A DNA stretch of 43,933 bases from Mycobacterium colombiense (lineage in GTDB: Bacteria; Actinomycetota; Actinomycetes; Mycobacteriales; Mycobacteriaceae): the NCBI RefSeq assembly GCF_003284975.1, contig NZ_QMEU01000031.1, positions 1 through 43,933 of the forward strand. Direction: 5' to 3'. The position numbers and the translations under genes are program-made. Position 1 is the first letter of the stretch. The number at the start of each line of letters is the position of its first letter. Shown here piece by piece: positions 1-10,595 of the stretch. The notes under the pieces were generated by a model, which was not told the origin of the DNA, did not search any database, and saw only the letters and a list, made by a program, of their open reading frames with translations.

Positions 1-618
1 TCGAGACCCTTGGCGGAGCCGGTCCAGTTCGGTGAACACCGCCGGTGTCTGCAGCTCTCCGTCGGCGAACGCCAGTACCCAGTGAAAGGTGTTGCGGGAC
101 AACACCGTCGCCAACTCCTCGCCGCGGCCGGTGCCCAACGCGGTGCCGCCGTGCAGCGCAAACGGCACATCGCTGCCCAACCGCGCGGCCAGCATGCGCA
201 GGTCGCGGCGGGGCACGTTGAGTTCCCACAGCGAGTTCATCGCGACCAGCACGGCCGCCGCGTCGGCGCTGCCCCCGGCCATGCCGCCGGCCACCGGAAT
301 GGATTTGTCGATCATGATCGACACGTCCGGCGCTCGGCCGACGTGTTCGGCCATCAGCTCGGCGGCCTGCCAGGCCAGGTTGCGTTCGTCGGTGGGCAGC
401 TTCTCGGCGCCCTCGCCGACGATGTCGAGCGACAGGACGTCAGCGTTGCGAACCGTCACCTCGTCGAGCAGCGAAACGGCCTGAAAAATCGTGTTCAGCT
501 CGTGGTAGCCGTCCTCGCGGCGGTCACCGACCGCCAAATAGAGGTTGACTTTTCCAGGCACCCGAACAGTGACCGACCCAGTGGGCACCCACTGCGCGGC
601 GGTATTGCCGTCAGACAT
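1..618 (-). CDS. ispE: 4-diphosphocytidyl-2-C-methyl-D-erythritol kinase IspE, 5' part (3' end cut by window)
   Basis: IspE phosphorylates CDP-methylerythritol at the 2-hydroxyl in the non-mevalonate (MEP) isoprenoid pathway, a GHMP-family kinase acting in the cytosol. The reverse strand reads from ATG at 618 through [20 protein letters not shown] and then the glycine-rich GHMP ATP-binding motif [14 protein letters not shown], which is diagnostic. About 206 codons are present; the C-terminal third lies outside the window. It is the last gene seen of a minus-strand rpfB-ksgA-ispE operon, 71 bp after the ksgA stop, the same order as recalled for M. tuberculosis Rv1009-Rv1011. Confidence 0.96.
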   Translation of the reverse strand, partial: MSDGNTAAQWVPTGSVTVRVPGKVNLYLAVGDRREDGYHELNTIFQAVSLLDEVTVRNADVLSLDIVGEGAEKLPTDERNLAWQAAELMAEHVGRAPDVSIMIDKSIPVAGGMAGGSADAAAVLVAMNSLWELNVPRRDLRMLAARLGSDVPFALHGGTALGTGRGEELATVLSRNTFHWVLAFADGELQTPAVFTELDRLRQGSR

Positions 619-689
619 TCTCAGCCACCGCAGCAGACTATCGCTGCTCGGAGCCAACCACACGCAACGGCGCCTTCGGCGGCTTACCG

Positions 690-2901
<2,212 letters not shown>

Positions 2902-3747
2902 TCACACTGTGACCAATCCGTACACCCGTTGAGCATTACTCGTAGTTATCTCGGCCAGCTCTTCCGGGCGGCGATCCACCAGTTCGGCGATCGCCCGAAC
3001 AGTATAAGGAAGGCAATACGGTTCATTCGCCGTCCCCCGATAGGGATGGGGAGTCAAGAATGGCGCATCGGTCTCAACCAACAGCTGTCCAGGCGGTATC
3101 AGCGGAACGGCTTCGCGCAGCGCATGCGCGTTGCGGAAACTCGCGGTGCCCGACAGGCTCAGCAGCCACCCGGCGTCCACGCAGCGGCGGGCCATGGCCG
3201 CGTCCGAGGAAAAGCAGTGGAAGATCACGGCGTCCGGGGCGCCCTCGGCCGCCAGCACGTCGAGCACGTCGGCGTCGGCGTCCCGGTTGTGGATCATCAG
3301 CGGTTTGCCGCAGCGCTTCGCCAGGTCGATGTGCCAGGCGAAGGCCTCCCGTTGCACGGTCGGCTCCGCGCAACCGTCCAGCCGCCCCGGCCAGTAGAGG
3401 TCCAGGCCGGTCTCGCCGACGGCCACCACCCGGGGATGGGCCACCAGTCGCTCGATCTCGGCACGTGCGGCGTCGTCGAGCGCGTCGGCCCGGGTGGGGT
3501 GCAACGCCACCGCGGCATAGACCCGCGGGTCCCACTCGGCCGCGTGTGCGACCCAGCGCGCCGAGTCCATGTCGTCGGCGACCGTGACGACCGCCCCTAC
3601 GCCGACCGCCGCGGCGCGGTCCACGATGGCCCGCACCCCCTCGGCCCCCATATTCGGGCCCGCGCCACACGCGTCCAGGTGCGTGTGCGCGTCGACGAGC
3701 GGGCGCAACGGCTCGGGGGCCGGGGGCGGCTGACGTTTGGAGCTCAC
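2902..3747 (-). CDS. tatD: TatD-family metal-dependent deoxyribonuclease
   Basis: TatD proteins are TIM-barrel amidohydrolase-like hydrolases with DNase activity in the cytosol. The sequence shows the metal-binding motif VDAHTHLD near the N-terminus, [26 protein letters not shown] and the C-terminal ETDAPFLTP motif, all in family order. The frame is open to a GTG at 3753. The GTG at 3747 is preferred because a TANNNT box (3754-3759) sits six nt before it, giving a leaderless start and 281 residues. It diverges from metG. Orthologous position to Rv1008. Confidence 0.94.
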   Translation of the reverse strand: MSSKRQPPPAPEPLRPLVDAHTHLDACGAGPNMGAEGVRAIVDRAAAVGVGAVVTVADDMDSARWVAHAAEWDPRVYAAVALHPTRADALDDAARAEIERLVAHPRVVAVGETGLDLYWPGRLDGCAEPTVQREAFAWHIDLAKRCGKPLMIHNRDADADVLDVLAAEGAPDAVIFHCFSSDAAMARRCVDAGWLLSLSGTASFRNAHALREAVPLIPPGQLLVETDAPFLTPHPYRGTANEPYCLPYTVRAIAELVDRRPEELAEITTSNAQRVYGLVTV

Positions 3748-3753
3748 GCGCAC

Positions 3754-3777
3754 ACAATATGGGCCCCCAAATAAGGT
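3754..3777. promoter_or_regulatory. Back-to-back -10 elements for tatD (-) and metG (+)
   Basis: TATTGT on the minus strand (3759-3754) lies six nt before GTG 3747 of tatD. TAAGGT on the plus strand (3772-3777) lies eight nt before ATG 3786 of metG. Both match the mycobacterial TANNNT -10 consensus and would place transcription starts at or next to the start codons. The intergenic space is only 38 bp, so the two promoters overlap. This is pattern-based. Confidence 0.4.
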
Positions 3778-3785
3778 TGAGGGCG

Positions 3786-5330
3786 ATGAGGCCCTATTAC
3801 GTCACCACCGCGATCACCTACCCCAACGGCGATCCGCACATCGGGCACGCGTACGAGTACATCGCGACCGACGCGATCGCCCGGTTCAAGCGGCTCGACG
3901 GGTTCGATGTGCGCTTCCTGACCGGCACCGACGAGCACGGCCTCAAGATGGTCGAAACCGCGGCGGCCGAGGGCATCCCGACGGCCGAGCTGGCCCGGCG
4001 CAACTCGGATGTGTTCCAGCGGCTGCAGGAGCGGCTGAACATCTCCTTCGACCGGTTCATCCGCACCACCGATTCCGACCACCACGAGGCGTCCAAGGAG
4101 CTCTGGCGCCGGATGTCGGCCGCCGGTGACATCTACCTGGACACCTACTCCGGGTGGTATTCGGTGCGCGACGAACGGTTCTTCGTCGAATCCGAGACCG
4201 CGCTCCTCGAGGACGGGACCAGGCTGGCCACCGAGACCGGCGCCCCGGTGACGTGGACCGAGGAGCAGACGTACTTCTTCCGGCTCTCGGCGTACACCGA
4301 CAAGCTGCTGGCCCACTACGAGGCGAACCCGGATTTCATCGGACCCGACGTGCGGCGCAACGAGGTGGTCAGCTTCGTCTCGGGCGGGCTGCGCGACCTG
4401 TCCATCTCGCGCACCTCATTCGACTGGGGCGTGCAGGTGCCCGAGCACCCCGACCACGTGATGTACGTCTGGGTCGACGCGCTGACCAACTACCTGACCG
4501 GGGTCGGCTACCCGGACACCGAATCGGAACGGTTCCGGCGCTATTGGCCGGCCGACTTGCACATGATCGGCAAGGACATCATCCGGTTCCACACCGTGTA
4601 CTGGCCGGCTTTTCTGATGTCGGCCGGAATCGAGCTGCCGCGAAGGGTTTTCGCGCACGGGTTCCTGCTCAATCGCGGCGAGAAGATGAGCAAGTCGGTG
4701 GGCAACGTGGTCGACCCGATCAATTTGATCGACACGCTCGGCGTCGACCAGGTGCGCTATTTCCTGCTGCGCGAGGTTCCGTTCGGCCAGGACGGCAGCT
4801 TCAACGAGGACGCCATCGTCACCCGGATCAACTCCGACCTGGCCAACGAGCTCGGCAACCTGGCGCAGCGGTCGTTGTCGATGATCGCCAAGAACCTCGA
4901 CGGGGTCGTTCCCGAACCCGGTGAGCTGATCGCCGCCGACACCGAATTGCTCGCGACGGCCGACGGTTTGCTGGAACGCGTCCGGGCCAGTTTCGACGCG
5001 CAGGCGATGCACCTGGCCCTGGAAGCGATCTGGCTGATGCTCGGCGAGGCCAACAGGTACTTCTCGGCGCAGCAACCCTGGGTGTTGCGCAAGAGCGAGT
5101 CCGAGGCCGATCAGGCGCGGTTCCGCACCGTCTTGTACGTCACCTGCGAGGCGGTGCGCATCGCCGCGCTGCTGGTCCAGCCCGTCATGCCCGACTCGGC
5201 CGGCAAGCTGCTGGATCTGCTCGGGCAAGCGCAAGACCGACGGGCGTTTGCCGCGATCGGCGCGCGCCTGGCGCCCGGCACGGCGCTGCCCGCTCCGATT
5301 GGGGTGTTCCCCCGCTACCAGGTCGAGTGA
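3786..5330 (+). CDS. metG: Methionyl-tRNA synthetase
   Basis: Class I aminoacyl-tRNA synthetase that charges tRNA-Met and initiator tRNA in the cytosol. The 514-residue protein has the HIGH motif (HIGH, residues 18-21), the KMSKS motif (about 300-304, EKMSKSVGN) and the methionyl-specific [10 protein letters not shown] segment. The start is ATG 3786, matching the M. tuberculosis MetS N-terminus ([10 protein letters not shown]); an upstream in-frame start at 3759 would add nine unconserved residues. It is the last core gene before the exopolysaccharide region. Confidence 0.97.
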   Translation: MRPYYVTTAITYPNGDPHIGHAYEYIATDAIARFKRLDGFDVRFLTGTDEHGLKMVETAAAEGIPTAELARRNSDVFQRLQERLNISFDRFIRTTDSDHHEASKELWRRMSAAGDIYLDTYSGWYSVRDERFFVESETALLEDGTRLATETGAPVTWTEEQTYFFRLSAYTDKLLAHYEANPDFIGPDVRRNEVVSFVSGGLRDLSISRTSFDWGVQVPEHPDHVMYVWVDALTNYLTGVGYPDTESERFRRYWPADLHMIGKDIIRFHTVYWPAFLMSAGIELPRRVFAHGFLLNRGEKMSKSVGNVVDPINLIDTLGVDQVRYFLLREVPFGQDGSFNEDAIVTRINSDLANELGNLAQRSLSMIAKNLDGVVPEPGELIAADTELLATADGLLERVRASFDAQAMHLALEAIWLMLGEANRYFSAQQPWVLRKSESEADQARFRTVLYVTCEAVRIAALLVQPVMPDSAGKLLDLLGQAQDRRAFAAIGARLAPGTALPAPIGVFPRYQVE

Positions 5331-5333
5331 GCG

Positions 5334-5362
5334 GACCGCTCAACGCCGCGTGACCAGCGGTC
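5334..5362 (+). terminator. Possible hairpin terminator after metG
   Basis: GACCGCT (5334-5340) and AGCGGTC (5356-5362) form a perfect 7-bp stem with a 15-nt loop just after the metG stop. There is no T-run, so its role as a terminator is uncertain. Confidence 0.3.
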
Positions 5363-5429
5363 GAAGACCCGGACAATTCGCTTGAAGAGCAACCGAGTTC
5401 AGTGCCACGGCCAACTCATCGGGAACGCT

Positions 5430-5447
5430 TTGGACAAATGTGTCCAA
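5430..5447 (+). promoter_or_regulatory. 18-bp perfect inverted repeat upstream of the PAS gene (operator candidate)
   Basis: TTGGACA-AATG-TGTCCAA, perfect 7-bp arms, ends 32 bp before GTG 5480 and about 21 bp before the candidate -10 box TAATCT (5469-5474). It would therefore cover the -35 region. This is the position expected for an operator of a dimeric regulator. The cognate regulator is unknown. Confidence 0.45.
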
Positions 5448-5468
5448 CATAACTTCTGGCATAGACCA

Positions 5469-5474
5469 TAATCT
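5469..5474 (+). promoter_or_regulatory. -10 element TAATCT for the PAS-domain gene
   Basis: TANNNT-type box, five nt before GTG 5480, so the message may be leaderless or nearly so. Confidence 0.3.
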
Positions 5475-5479
5475 TCGGT

Positions 5480-5881
5480 GTGGAACGACGCCAGAACAGG
5501 CAACAGAGCCAATCGCCGATGACGACCCTGAAGGAGCTGCCCGCACTGGTTGTGCTGGAGCGGATCCCGGTTCCGGTGCTGGCGATCGGAGACGACGGCA
5601 GTATCTTGTTCGCCAACACCGCATTTGCCGACATGATGGGCTATGAGCCGGAAGAGACCCTGTCGCTGCGATTCGAACAGATCTTTCATCAGGCCCCCGC
5701 GTCGGATTCGCTGTTGGCGACGGTGCACGCGCTGGCCAACATGGTCGTCGAACTGGCGCACAAGGACGGCTCGGTGGTGCGCGCGATGATGAGCAAGTCC
5801 GCCGTGCGACGGGTGGACGATCAGTTCGCCCTCGCGGCGTTCCAGGATCTGACCGAACAGCTCTGGGAAGAGGCGCGCTAG
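5480..5881 (+). CDS. Small stand-alone PAS-domain protein
   Basis: A 133-residue protein that is almost entirely one PAS fold. Residues 25-60 carry LERIPVPVLAIGDDGSILFA then NTAFADMMGYEPEE, the standard PAS N-terminal half. The C-terminal half has HKDGSVVRAMMSKSAVRR and ends with AAFQDLTEQLWEE. There is no kinase, GGDEF or HTH output domain, so it may sense a ligand and act through a partner. The GTG at 5480 is chosen because of the -10 spacing; ATG 5519 (MTTLKELP) is an alternative. It sits between metG and the polysaccharide deacetylase gene on the opposite strand, at the left edge of the accessory region. Confidence 0.75.
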   Translation: MERRQNRQQSQSPMTTLKELPALVVLERIPVPVLAIGDDGSILFANTAFADMMGYEPEETLSLRFEQIFHQAPASDSLLATVHALANMVVELAHKDGSVVRAMMSKSAVRRVDDQFALAAFQDLTEQLWEEAR

Positions 5882-5893
5882 CGCCGCTGACCC

Positions 5894-6949
5894 CTACCGG
5901 CGGCCGGCCGCGCCGGGCTTGTGCCGCCGCCGCGGCAGGCCGCCGCAGACCGTGAGCCGGAAATGGTCGAACGTGGCATTGCCGCCGACCGCCAGCCGCG
6001 GCACGGCCAGCGGGTCGCAGCCGCGATCGGCGAATCCCGGTGCGGTGGACAGCGCCCAGCGCACCCCGCGGCGGCGCAAGACATCCTTGGCCCGGTCATC
6101 GAAATCCTGCGGCCGGCCATTAGGGTAGGCGAAAACCTTTGGCGTTGAGCCGGTCTCACGTTCGATCGCCACACAGGAGTCGGTGATCTCCCGTTCGACC
6201 TTGTCGTCGTCGCACCGCGCGAGGATGGGGTGGGTCACCGTGTGCGGATACAGCCTCACCAGCGGGTCACCGGCCAGGTCCCGCACCTGCTCCCAGGTGA
6301 GCATCCGGAACGGGCCGGCGTCCCCGTCGTCGCGGTAGCCGAGCGCGGCCAGGACCTGGTCCAGCACGGCGACGCGTTCAGTGTCGCCGAGGTCCTTGAG
6401 CGCCTCGACCGCCGCCGCGTAGACCCGGCCGCGCCTGGCGTCGCCGTCGAGCGAACGCGTCCCCAATTTCAGTGCGGCCAAATCGACTTCGGCCACCGCG
6501 GTGCGGGCGATCGCCAGCCACAGCCGGTCGGGCCACAATGTTTCGCCGGTGCCGATCGGGCCCGTCGCCAGGAACACCGCCGCGGGCAGGTTCAACTCGC
6601 GCAGCACCGGCACAGCGTGGGTCGCGAGGTTGCCGGTGCCGTCGTCGAACGTGATCGCCACCGCGCGCGGCGGCAGCGTCCCGGCGGCGAGGGCCGCCAG
6701 GGCCTCCTCGAGCGCGAGGACGTTGAAGTGCTTGCGCAGGTACTCCAATTGGCGGCGGTACATCGCCACCTCGCCGACATGCCAGCAGGGCGGCGACAGC
6801 GGCGCGTCTTCCACGCCGTGGAACATCACGATGGCGAGCGCGTCGCGATGTCGTCGCCGTGTCAGTGCCGGGACACCGGCGGCGCACAGCGCTGCGGCCG
6901 CGATGTTCCTGATGGCGGGGCGGATCTCGACGTCCCTGATTCGCGCCAT
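5894..6949 (-). CDS. CE4-family polysaccharide deacetylase (NodB homology)
   Basis: Carbohydrate esterase family 4 enzymes remove N-acetyl groups from chitin-like, PNAG-like or peptidoglycan substrates, usually outside the membrane. The protein (351 residues from ATG 6949) has motif 1 TFDDG (100-104, catalytic and metal Asp), motif 2 HTVTH (His236 and His240, metal ligands) and FAYPNGRPQDFD. No clear cleavable signal is visible; residues 15-30 are hydrophobic and might anchor it. It begins 13 bp after the stop of the BcsB-like gene, so the two form an operon. In other bacteria deacetylases sit beside exopolysaccharide synthases, which fits a role in modifying an extracellular glycan. The substrate is unknown. 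Confidence 0.85.
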   Translation of the reverse strand: MARIRDVEIRPAIRNIAAAALCAAGVPALTRRRHRDALAIVMFHGVEDAPLSPPCWHVGEVAMYRRQLEYLRKHFNVLALEEALAALAAGTLPPRAVAITFDDGTGNLATHAVPVLRELNLPAAVFLATGPIGTGETLWPDRLWLAIARTAVAEVDLAALKLGTRSLDGDARRGRVYAAAVEALKDLGDTERVAVLDQVLAALGYRDDGDAGPFRMLTWEQVRDLAGDPLVRLYPHTVTHPILARCDDDKVEREITDSCVAIERETGSTPKVFAYPNGRPQDFDDRAKDVLRRRGVRWALSTAPGFADRGCDPLAVPRLAVGGNATFDHFRLTVCGGLPRRRHKPGAAGRR

Positions 6950-6962
6950 CAAGGGCCAAACG

Positions 6963-8969
6963 CTATCGGCGCCGCCATGATTCGCGCCTGACCCGCCACA
7001 GGATCACCCCGGCGCCGACGATGGCCACGGCCACCCAGCCCGCGCCGAACCAGTACAGCCAGTCGAGGTTGGAATGGCTTGCCGACCCCGACGGCGAGGC
7101 GCCGGCGGCCAGCGGCGGGTGGTCGACGGTCACCGGGTCTTGCCCGGGCACCGACACCACGGCAACACCCTTGAGCCGCTGCCAGTGTTTGTTGTTCTCA
7201 CTCTTGAGCCACCTGATCAGCTCGTCGAGCTGCCCGGGCGCGCTGTTGGACGTCGCGATCAGCAGCGACCGACCGTGGTTGAAAACCGTTTGCAGAGAGG
7301 CGAATCGCAGCACCGGGTCCAGTGTCAGCTTGGCCGGCTTGTCACCGGGGCCGACGGCGCTGACGGTGATCGGGCCGCTGGGCCCCGCGGCCACCGGCAG
7401 CGCCACCTCGGACTGGTTCCACCCGTCGGCGGAAATCAGCAGTGCGGGATCGGAGGAGTCGATTGCCTGCTTGACACCGGTGACGGTGGTGTCGATCGGT
7501 ATCGAGCTGATTCGTTGCAGGCCCACCATGATGTCGAGCGCGCGCACGGTGTCGATGAACGAGTGCTCGGCGATGCCGACCTGGACGCGGGGCATCAGGG
7601 TTTGCGGCATCGACTGGAAACCGTCGGGCACCGGTGGCGCGGCGGGGCTGCTCTCAACCGTGCTGTCGCCGTTGATGTTCAGGGTGAGCAGCTGATTTCC
7701 CGGTCCGGCGGTGTAGAAGTCGCCGCAGTGTCCGACATTGCTCGCCACGTCGAGCACCAACTCGAGGTTGGTGTAGCGCTGCAGCAGCCGGTCCGGCACG
7801 TCGATCCAGCGGTCGACGGTGCCGTGGCCGTCGGTGGGCCAGTGGTCGATGGTTTCCGGGCCGATCGTCACCGCGATCTGGCCGACGCCGTTGTTCGACG
7901 TCGGGGTGTAGGACCCCTGCAGATGCAGCCGTACCGAGTGGATGGATCGGCCAAACCTGGTCTGGTCCACTCCGATCGACACCCGCGGTTGCAGTGAGGT
8001 CGAGTTGGCGAAGGGCTGTCCGAGCTCGCGCAGCGAGGCGGTATTGCCGGGCAGTTGCACCTTGGGCTTCGGGGAATCCAGTGTGGCCTTGGACGACAGG
8101 GCCAGCTCCGACACGTCGCTGAACAACGCAGCCGTGTCCGAGTCGTCGGTTCGGTTCAACGGCCCCGACATCAACAGCCACGGCACACCGGAGGAGCCCT
8201 GCAGCGAAAGCCCGTTGTCCGGGCCCTCTTTGACAACAATCTGGCGTTCCAGCGATTGCGGCGGGGCCGGCGGAGCGGCCTGGCCTTCCTGCAGCGGGAG
8301 CACCACGATGTCGGGAACCTGCTTGCCGTAGTGCGCGGCGGCGGAGGCGGCGAGTTGAATTGCCGTGTCGGACTCCGCAGTCGACGGCGACTGCGGCAGA
8401 TAGATGCTCAGCTTGCGCAGCACCGGCGGCAGGAAATGGGCCACCGTGGTCGGCGGTAATTCGGCCCCGGTGTAGGTGACCGTTCCGTTGGTCAGGCGCA
8501 GCGGGCTTTCCTGGTACAGGCAGTATCCGTCCACCGGAACCAGGTATGCGTGCACGGTGACCGTCAGCCAATTGTCGTTGACTTCCGCGCCGGCCAACGG
8601 GATCGCGATCGGTGTCTGGTCGGCGGTGGGCAGGTTGAGCCTGGCAAGGGTGCGCTCTCCCTGCGTCACGGTGATCATCCCCGACCGCAGATTGATCGGC
8701 AGTTCGACCGTTGTGTTCAAAGCGGCCGGCGTCAGGCCGTGCAGCACCGGCACGGTCAGCTGCTGGCTGCTCGTCAGCCCCCAGAATTCCAGGGTCGAGG
8801 CGGACCCGACATCGAGCAGCGACAGGGTCGTCGTCGAGTCCGTCGACGGGGCCGGGTCGGCCGGCGCACCCCACGATGCCGGAGCACTCATCAGCAAGAA
8901 TCCGACGACACCGGCCAGCGCAATTACTCGACCGAGAGATTTCCGGTATATCACCGGAACAGTATGCAT
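6963..8969 (-). CDS. Secreted, membrane-anchored BcsB-like protein
   Basis: From ATG 8969 the protein has 668 residues: an N-terminal signal peptide (RVIALAGVVGFLLMSAPA), a large beta-rich extracytoplasmic region, and one C-terminal transmembrane segment (WFGAGWVAVAIVGAGVILW) followed by a short basic tail. Overall architecture and segments such as LPINLRSGMITV and the cysteine-containing YCLYQ resemble BcsB, the carbohydrate-guiding partner of cellulose synthase. No BcsA-type synthase is in the window, so either it works with a synthase elsewhere or it guides a different glycan. It lies directly upstream of the CE4 deacetylase. The family assignment is from reading alone and could be a more distant beta-sandwich family. 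Confidence 0.6.
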   Translation of the reverse strand: MHTVPVIYRKSLGRVIALAGVVGFLLMSAPASWGAPADPAPSTDSTTTLSLLDVGSASTLEFWGLTSSQQLTVPVLHGLTPAALNTTVELPINLRSGMITVTQGERTLARLNLPTADQTPIAIPLAGAEVNDNWLTVTVHAYLVPVDGYCLYQESPLRLTNGTVTYTGAELPPTTVAHFLPPVLRKLSIYLPQSPSTAESDTAIQLAASAAAHYGKQVPDIVVLPLQEGQAAPPAPPQSLERQIVVKEGPDNGLSLQGSSGVPWLLMSGPLNRTDDSDTAALFSDVSELALSSKATLDSPKPKVQLPGNTASLRELGQPFANSTSLQPRVSIGVDQTRFGRSIHSVRLHLQGSYTPTSNNGVGQIAVTIGPETIDHWPTDGHGTVDRWIDVPDRLLQRYTNLELVLDVASNVGHCGDFYTAGPGNQLLTLNINGDSTVESSPAAPPVPDGFQSMPQTLMPRVQVGIAEHSFIDTVRALDIMVGLQRISSIPIDTTVTGVKQAIDSSDPALLISADGWNQSEVALPVAAGPSGPITVSAVGPGDKPAKLTLDPVLRFASLQTVFNHGRSLLIATSNSAPGQLDELIRWLKSENNKHWQRLKGVAVVSVPGQDPVTVDHPPLAAGASPSGSASHSNLDWLYWFGAGWVAVAIVGAGVILWRVRRESWRRR
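8941..8959. promoter_or_regulatory. Inverted repeat TTCCGGT-N5-ACCGGAA at the start of the BcsB-like gene
   Basis: Perfect 7-bp arms around ATATC, lying within codons 4-10 of the BcsB-like gene. It could be an operator or an RNA hairpin that affects translation. A second inverted repeat lies just upstream. Confidence 0.35.
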
Positions 8970-8970
8970 T

Positions 8971-8987
8971 GTTGAAAGCGCTTCAAC
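8971..8987. promoter_or_regulatory. Inverted repeat GTTGAA-N5-TTCAAC just upstream of the BcsB-like start
   Basis: Perfect 6-bp arms around AGCGC, immediately before ATG 8969 in the sense direction, between it and the TetR gene. It occupies the place where a ribosome-binding site would be, so it could be an operator or a translation-blocking hairpin. Confidence 0.35.
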
Positions 8988-9084
8988 CCCAATAACGGAA
9001 TAGCCGTCGTGGCGAACGCGAAAAGGTATCTCGCAACGCCTCTTCGAGATCCCGCGCCGCCTTGGCACCGGCTATCGGCGGAAT

Positions 9085-9795
9085 CTAATCGGTTTCCGAT
9101 TCCGCGGTGGCGTCCTCGCGGGACGCCCTGGCCGCGGCATGGCGCATTTCTTCACGCCGGAGGAATTGCTGGAAGTAGGGCAGCGATGCCTCGGAGACGA
9201 CACCGGGAAGCAGCAAGTTCCAGATCTGATGCAGGCGCTCGGTGGGGTCGCCGACGATGTTGCCGATCCTGCCGTGGCTGGATATCGCGTTGGCTACCAA
9301 CCGCGCCCCGAAGATGGTGCCGATGACCGACGCGCTGAGCACGTCGGGGTCGATTTCGTTGCGGAGGTCTCCCTCTTTGATCGCCCGCCGAGCCTCTTGC
9401 GCCGTCTCCAGCATCAAGTTGGCGTAGAAGCGCGAGGCCGCGGCGTTGAATCCGCTTAACGCCGTGGCCAATTGCGCGGCCGCGCGGGCCATTTTGTCCG
9501 AGCTCAGCACCTCGACGATCGTGAACGTGCCGTGCAGCAGGTTCTCCAGCCCGGGCGACGACGATCCGCAGACATTGCGGAAAGCGCTGAGCAGGGTGTC
9601 GGAGCCTTCCTCGATGATGTTCGACGCCAACGATTCTTTCGAATCGAAATGGTGATAGAGGGCGCCCTTGGTCATTCCGGTCCGCTCGATGATGGTGCTC
9701 CATCCCGCGGCGGCATACCCGACGTCACTGAACACTTCGATGGCGGAGTCGAGGATTTTGCGGCGGGTGGCTTCAGAGCGAACTTGGCGCGCCAT
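9085..9795 (-). CDS. TetR-family regulator, ScbR/gamma-butyrolactone-receptor-like (copy 1)
   Basis: A 236-residue one-component repressor. The N-terminal helix-turn-helix spans roughly residues 8-55 (ATRRKILDSAIEVFSDVGYA then GMTKGALYHHFDSKESLA), the pattern of the ScbR/A-factor-receptor branch of TetR proteins. The rest is a ligand-binding helical domain. The ATG at 9795 is preceded by GGAGGT. It shares with the next TetR gene a C-terminal motif (PYFQQFLRRE here, EYFRQFLRRR there), so the two are paralogues. It lies upstream of and in line with the BcsB-like and deacetylase genes, which it may control. Confidence 0.88.
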   Translation of the reverse strand: MARQVRSEATRRKILDSAIEVFSDVGYAAAGWSTIIERTGMTKGALYHHFDSKESLASNIIEEGSDTLLSAFRNVCGSSSPGLENLLHGTFTIVEVLSSDKMARAAAQLATALSGFNAAASRFYANLMLETAQEARRAIKEGDLRNEIDPDVLSASVIGTIFGARLVANAISSHGRIGNIVGDPTERLHQIWNLLLPGVVSEASLPYFQQFLRREEMRHAAARASREDATAESETD

Positions 9796-9869
9796 GGTGC
9801 ACGCACCTCCGGGGTCTCATCGGATGCGCAGAACGCTCATCTAGTTTCACATTGCCCGCAAGACGGCTC

Positions 9870-9891
9870 ACAGTATCAGTCGTTACAACGA
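9870..9891 (-). promoter_or_regulatory. Promoter/operator candidate of TetR copy 1
   Basis: TCGTTACAACGA (9880-9891) is a perfect 12-bp palindrome. It sits just upstream, in the minus direction, of a TANNNT box TACTGT (9875-9870). A palindrome in the -35/-10 spacer is typical of TetR autoregulation. No binding data are available. Confidence 0.4.
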
Positions 9892-9917
9892 TCCGAGCGT
9901 GCAAACTGCCCGCGCCG

Positions 9918-10595
9918 TTACTGCTCGTCGGCATCCGCTGAACTGGCGGTGATGGCGAGCGCCGCACGCCGCCTGAGGAATTGGCGGAAGTATTCGGTGC
10001 GGTCCGCCTGCAGAATCCCGGTCAGCAGCAAAGACCAGCACTTCTCCAGGTCGCGCAGGAACCGCTCGGGGTCGTCCAGGTCGCTGGTTTTGCGCAGCCC
10101 CATGTGCAGCGAAACCATCAGGCGGCCGATGTCTTGCGGGTCGCACTCGTCGTTGATATCGCCCTCGGCCTTGGCCTGCTCGGCGACCCTGGCCAGGGCT
10201 TTGATCCACTGATCGAACAACCTCGCCTGCAGCCCGTCCGAGAGGCCGACCGACTCCATCAGATTCAATCCCGACCGGACGGCATCGGTCTTGATGTCCT
10301 TGATCGCGATCAGATACGAGAAGTCGATCAGGGTCTCGAGGCCCGAGAGGCCGCGCGTCATCAGTTCTTGCACGGCGACGGCGCCGGCTTCGGTCTGGCT
10401 GTCGATGATCGCGACGGCCAGCGCGTGCTTCGACTTGAAGTGGAAGTACATCGCGCCCTTGGTCAGCTCGGCCTCGGCGAGGATGTCGTCGAGACCGACG
10501 TCGTGGTACGGGCGCCGGGCGAACTGGTGCGATGCGGCCCGCAGGATCTGTTGCCGGGTCGCGTCCGCTCGTCCGTCAGTCGAATGGGTCGTCAT
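9918..10595 (-). CDS. TetR-family regulator, ScbR-like (copy 2)
   Basis: A 225-residue TetR-type regulator with the HTH at roughly residues 12-58 (ATRQQILRAASHQFARRPYH and ELTKGAMYFHFKSKHALA). TKGAMYFHF is strongly reminiscent of gamma-butyrolactone autoregulator receptors in actinomycetes. It ends 122 bp before the start of copy 1 on the same strand and is related to it by HTH and C-terminal motif. It diverges from the PE-like/PPE/exopolysaccharide operon across a 361-bp intergenic region, so it is a natural candidate to control that operon. The ligand cannot be inferred from sequence. Confidence 0.88.
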   Translation of the reverse strand: MTTHSTDGRADATRQQILRAASHQFARRPYHDVGLDDILAEAELTKGAMYFHFKSKHALAVAIIDSQTEAGAVAVQELMTRGLSGLETLIDFSYLIAIKDIKTDAVRSGLNLMESVGLSDGLQARLFDQWIKALARVAEQAKAEGDINDECDPQDIGRLMVSLHMGLRKTSDLDDPERFLRDLEKCWSLLLTGILQADRTEYFRQFLRRRAALAITASSADADEQ

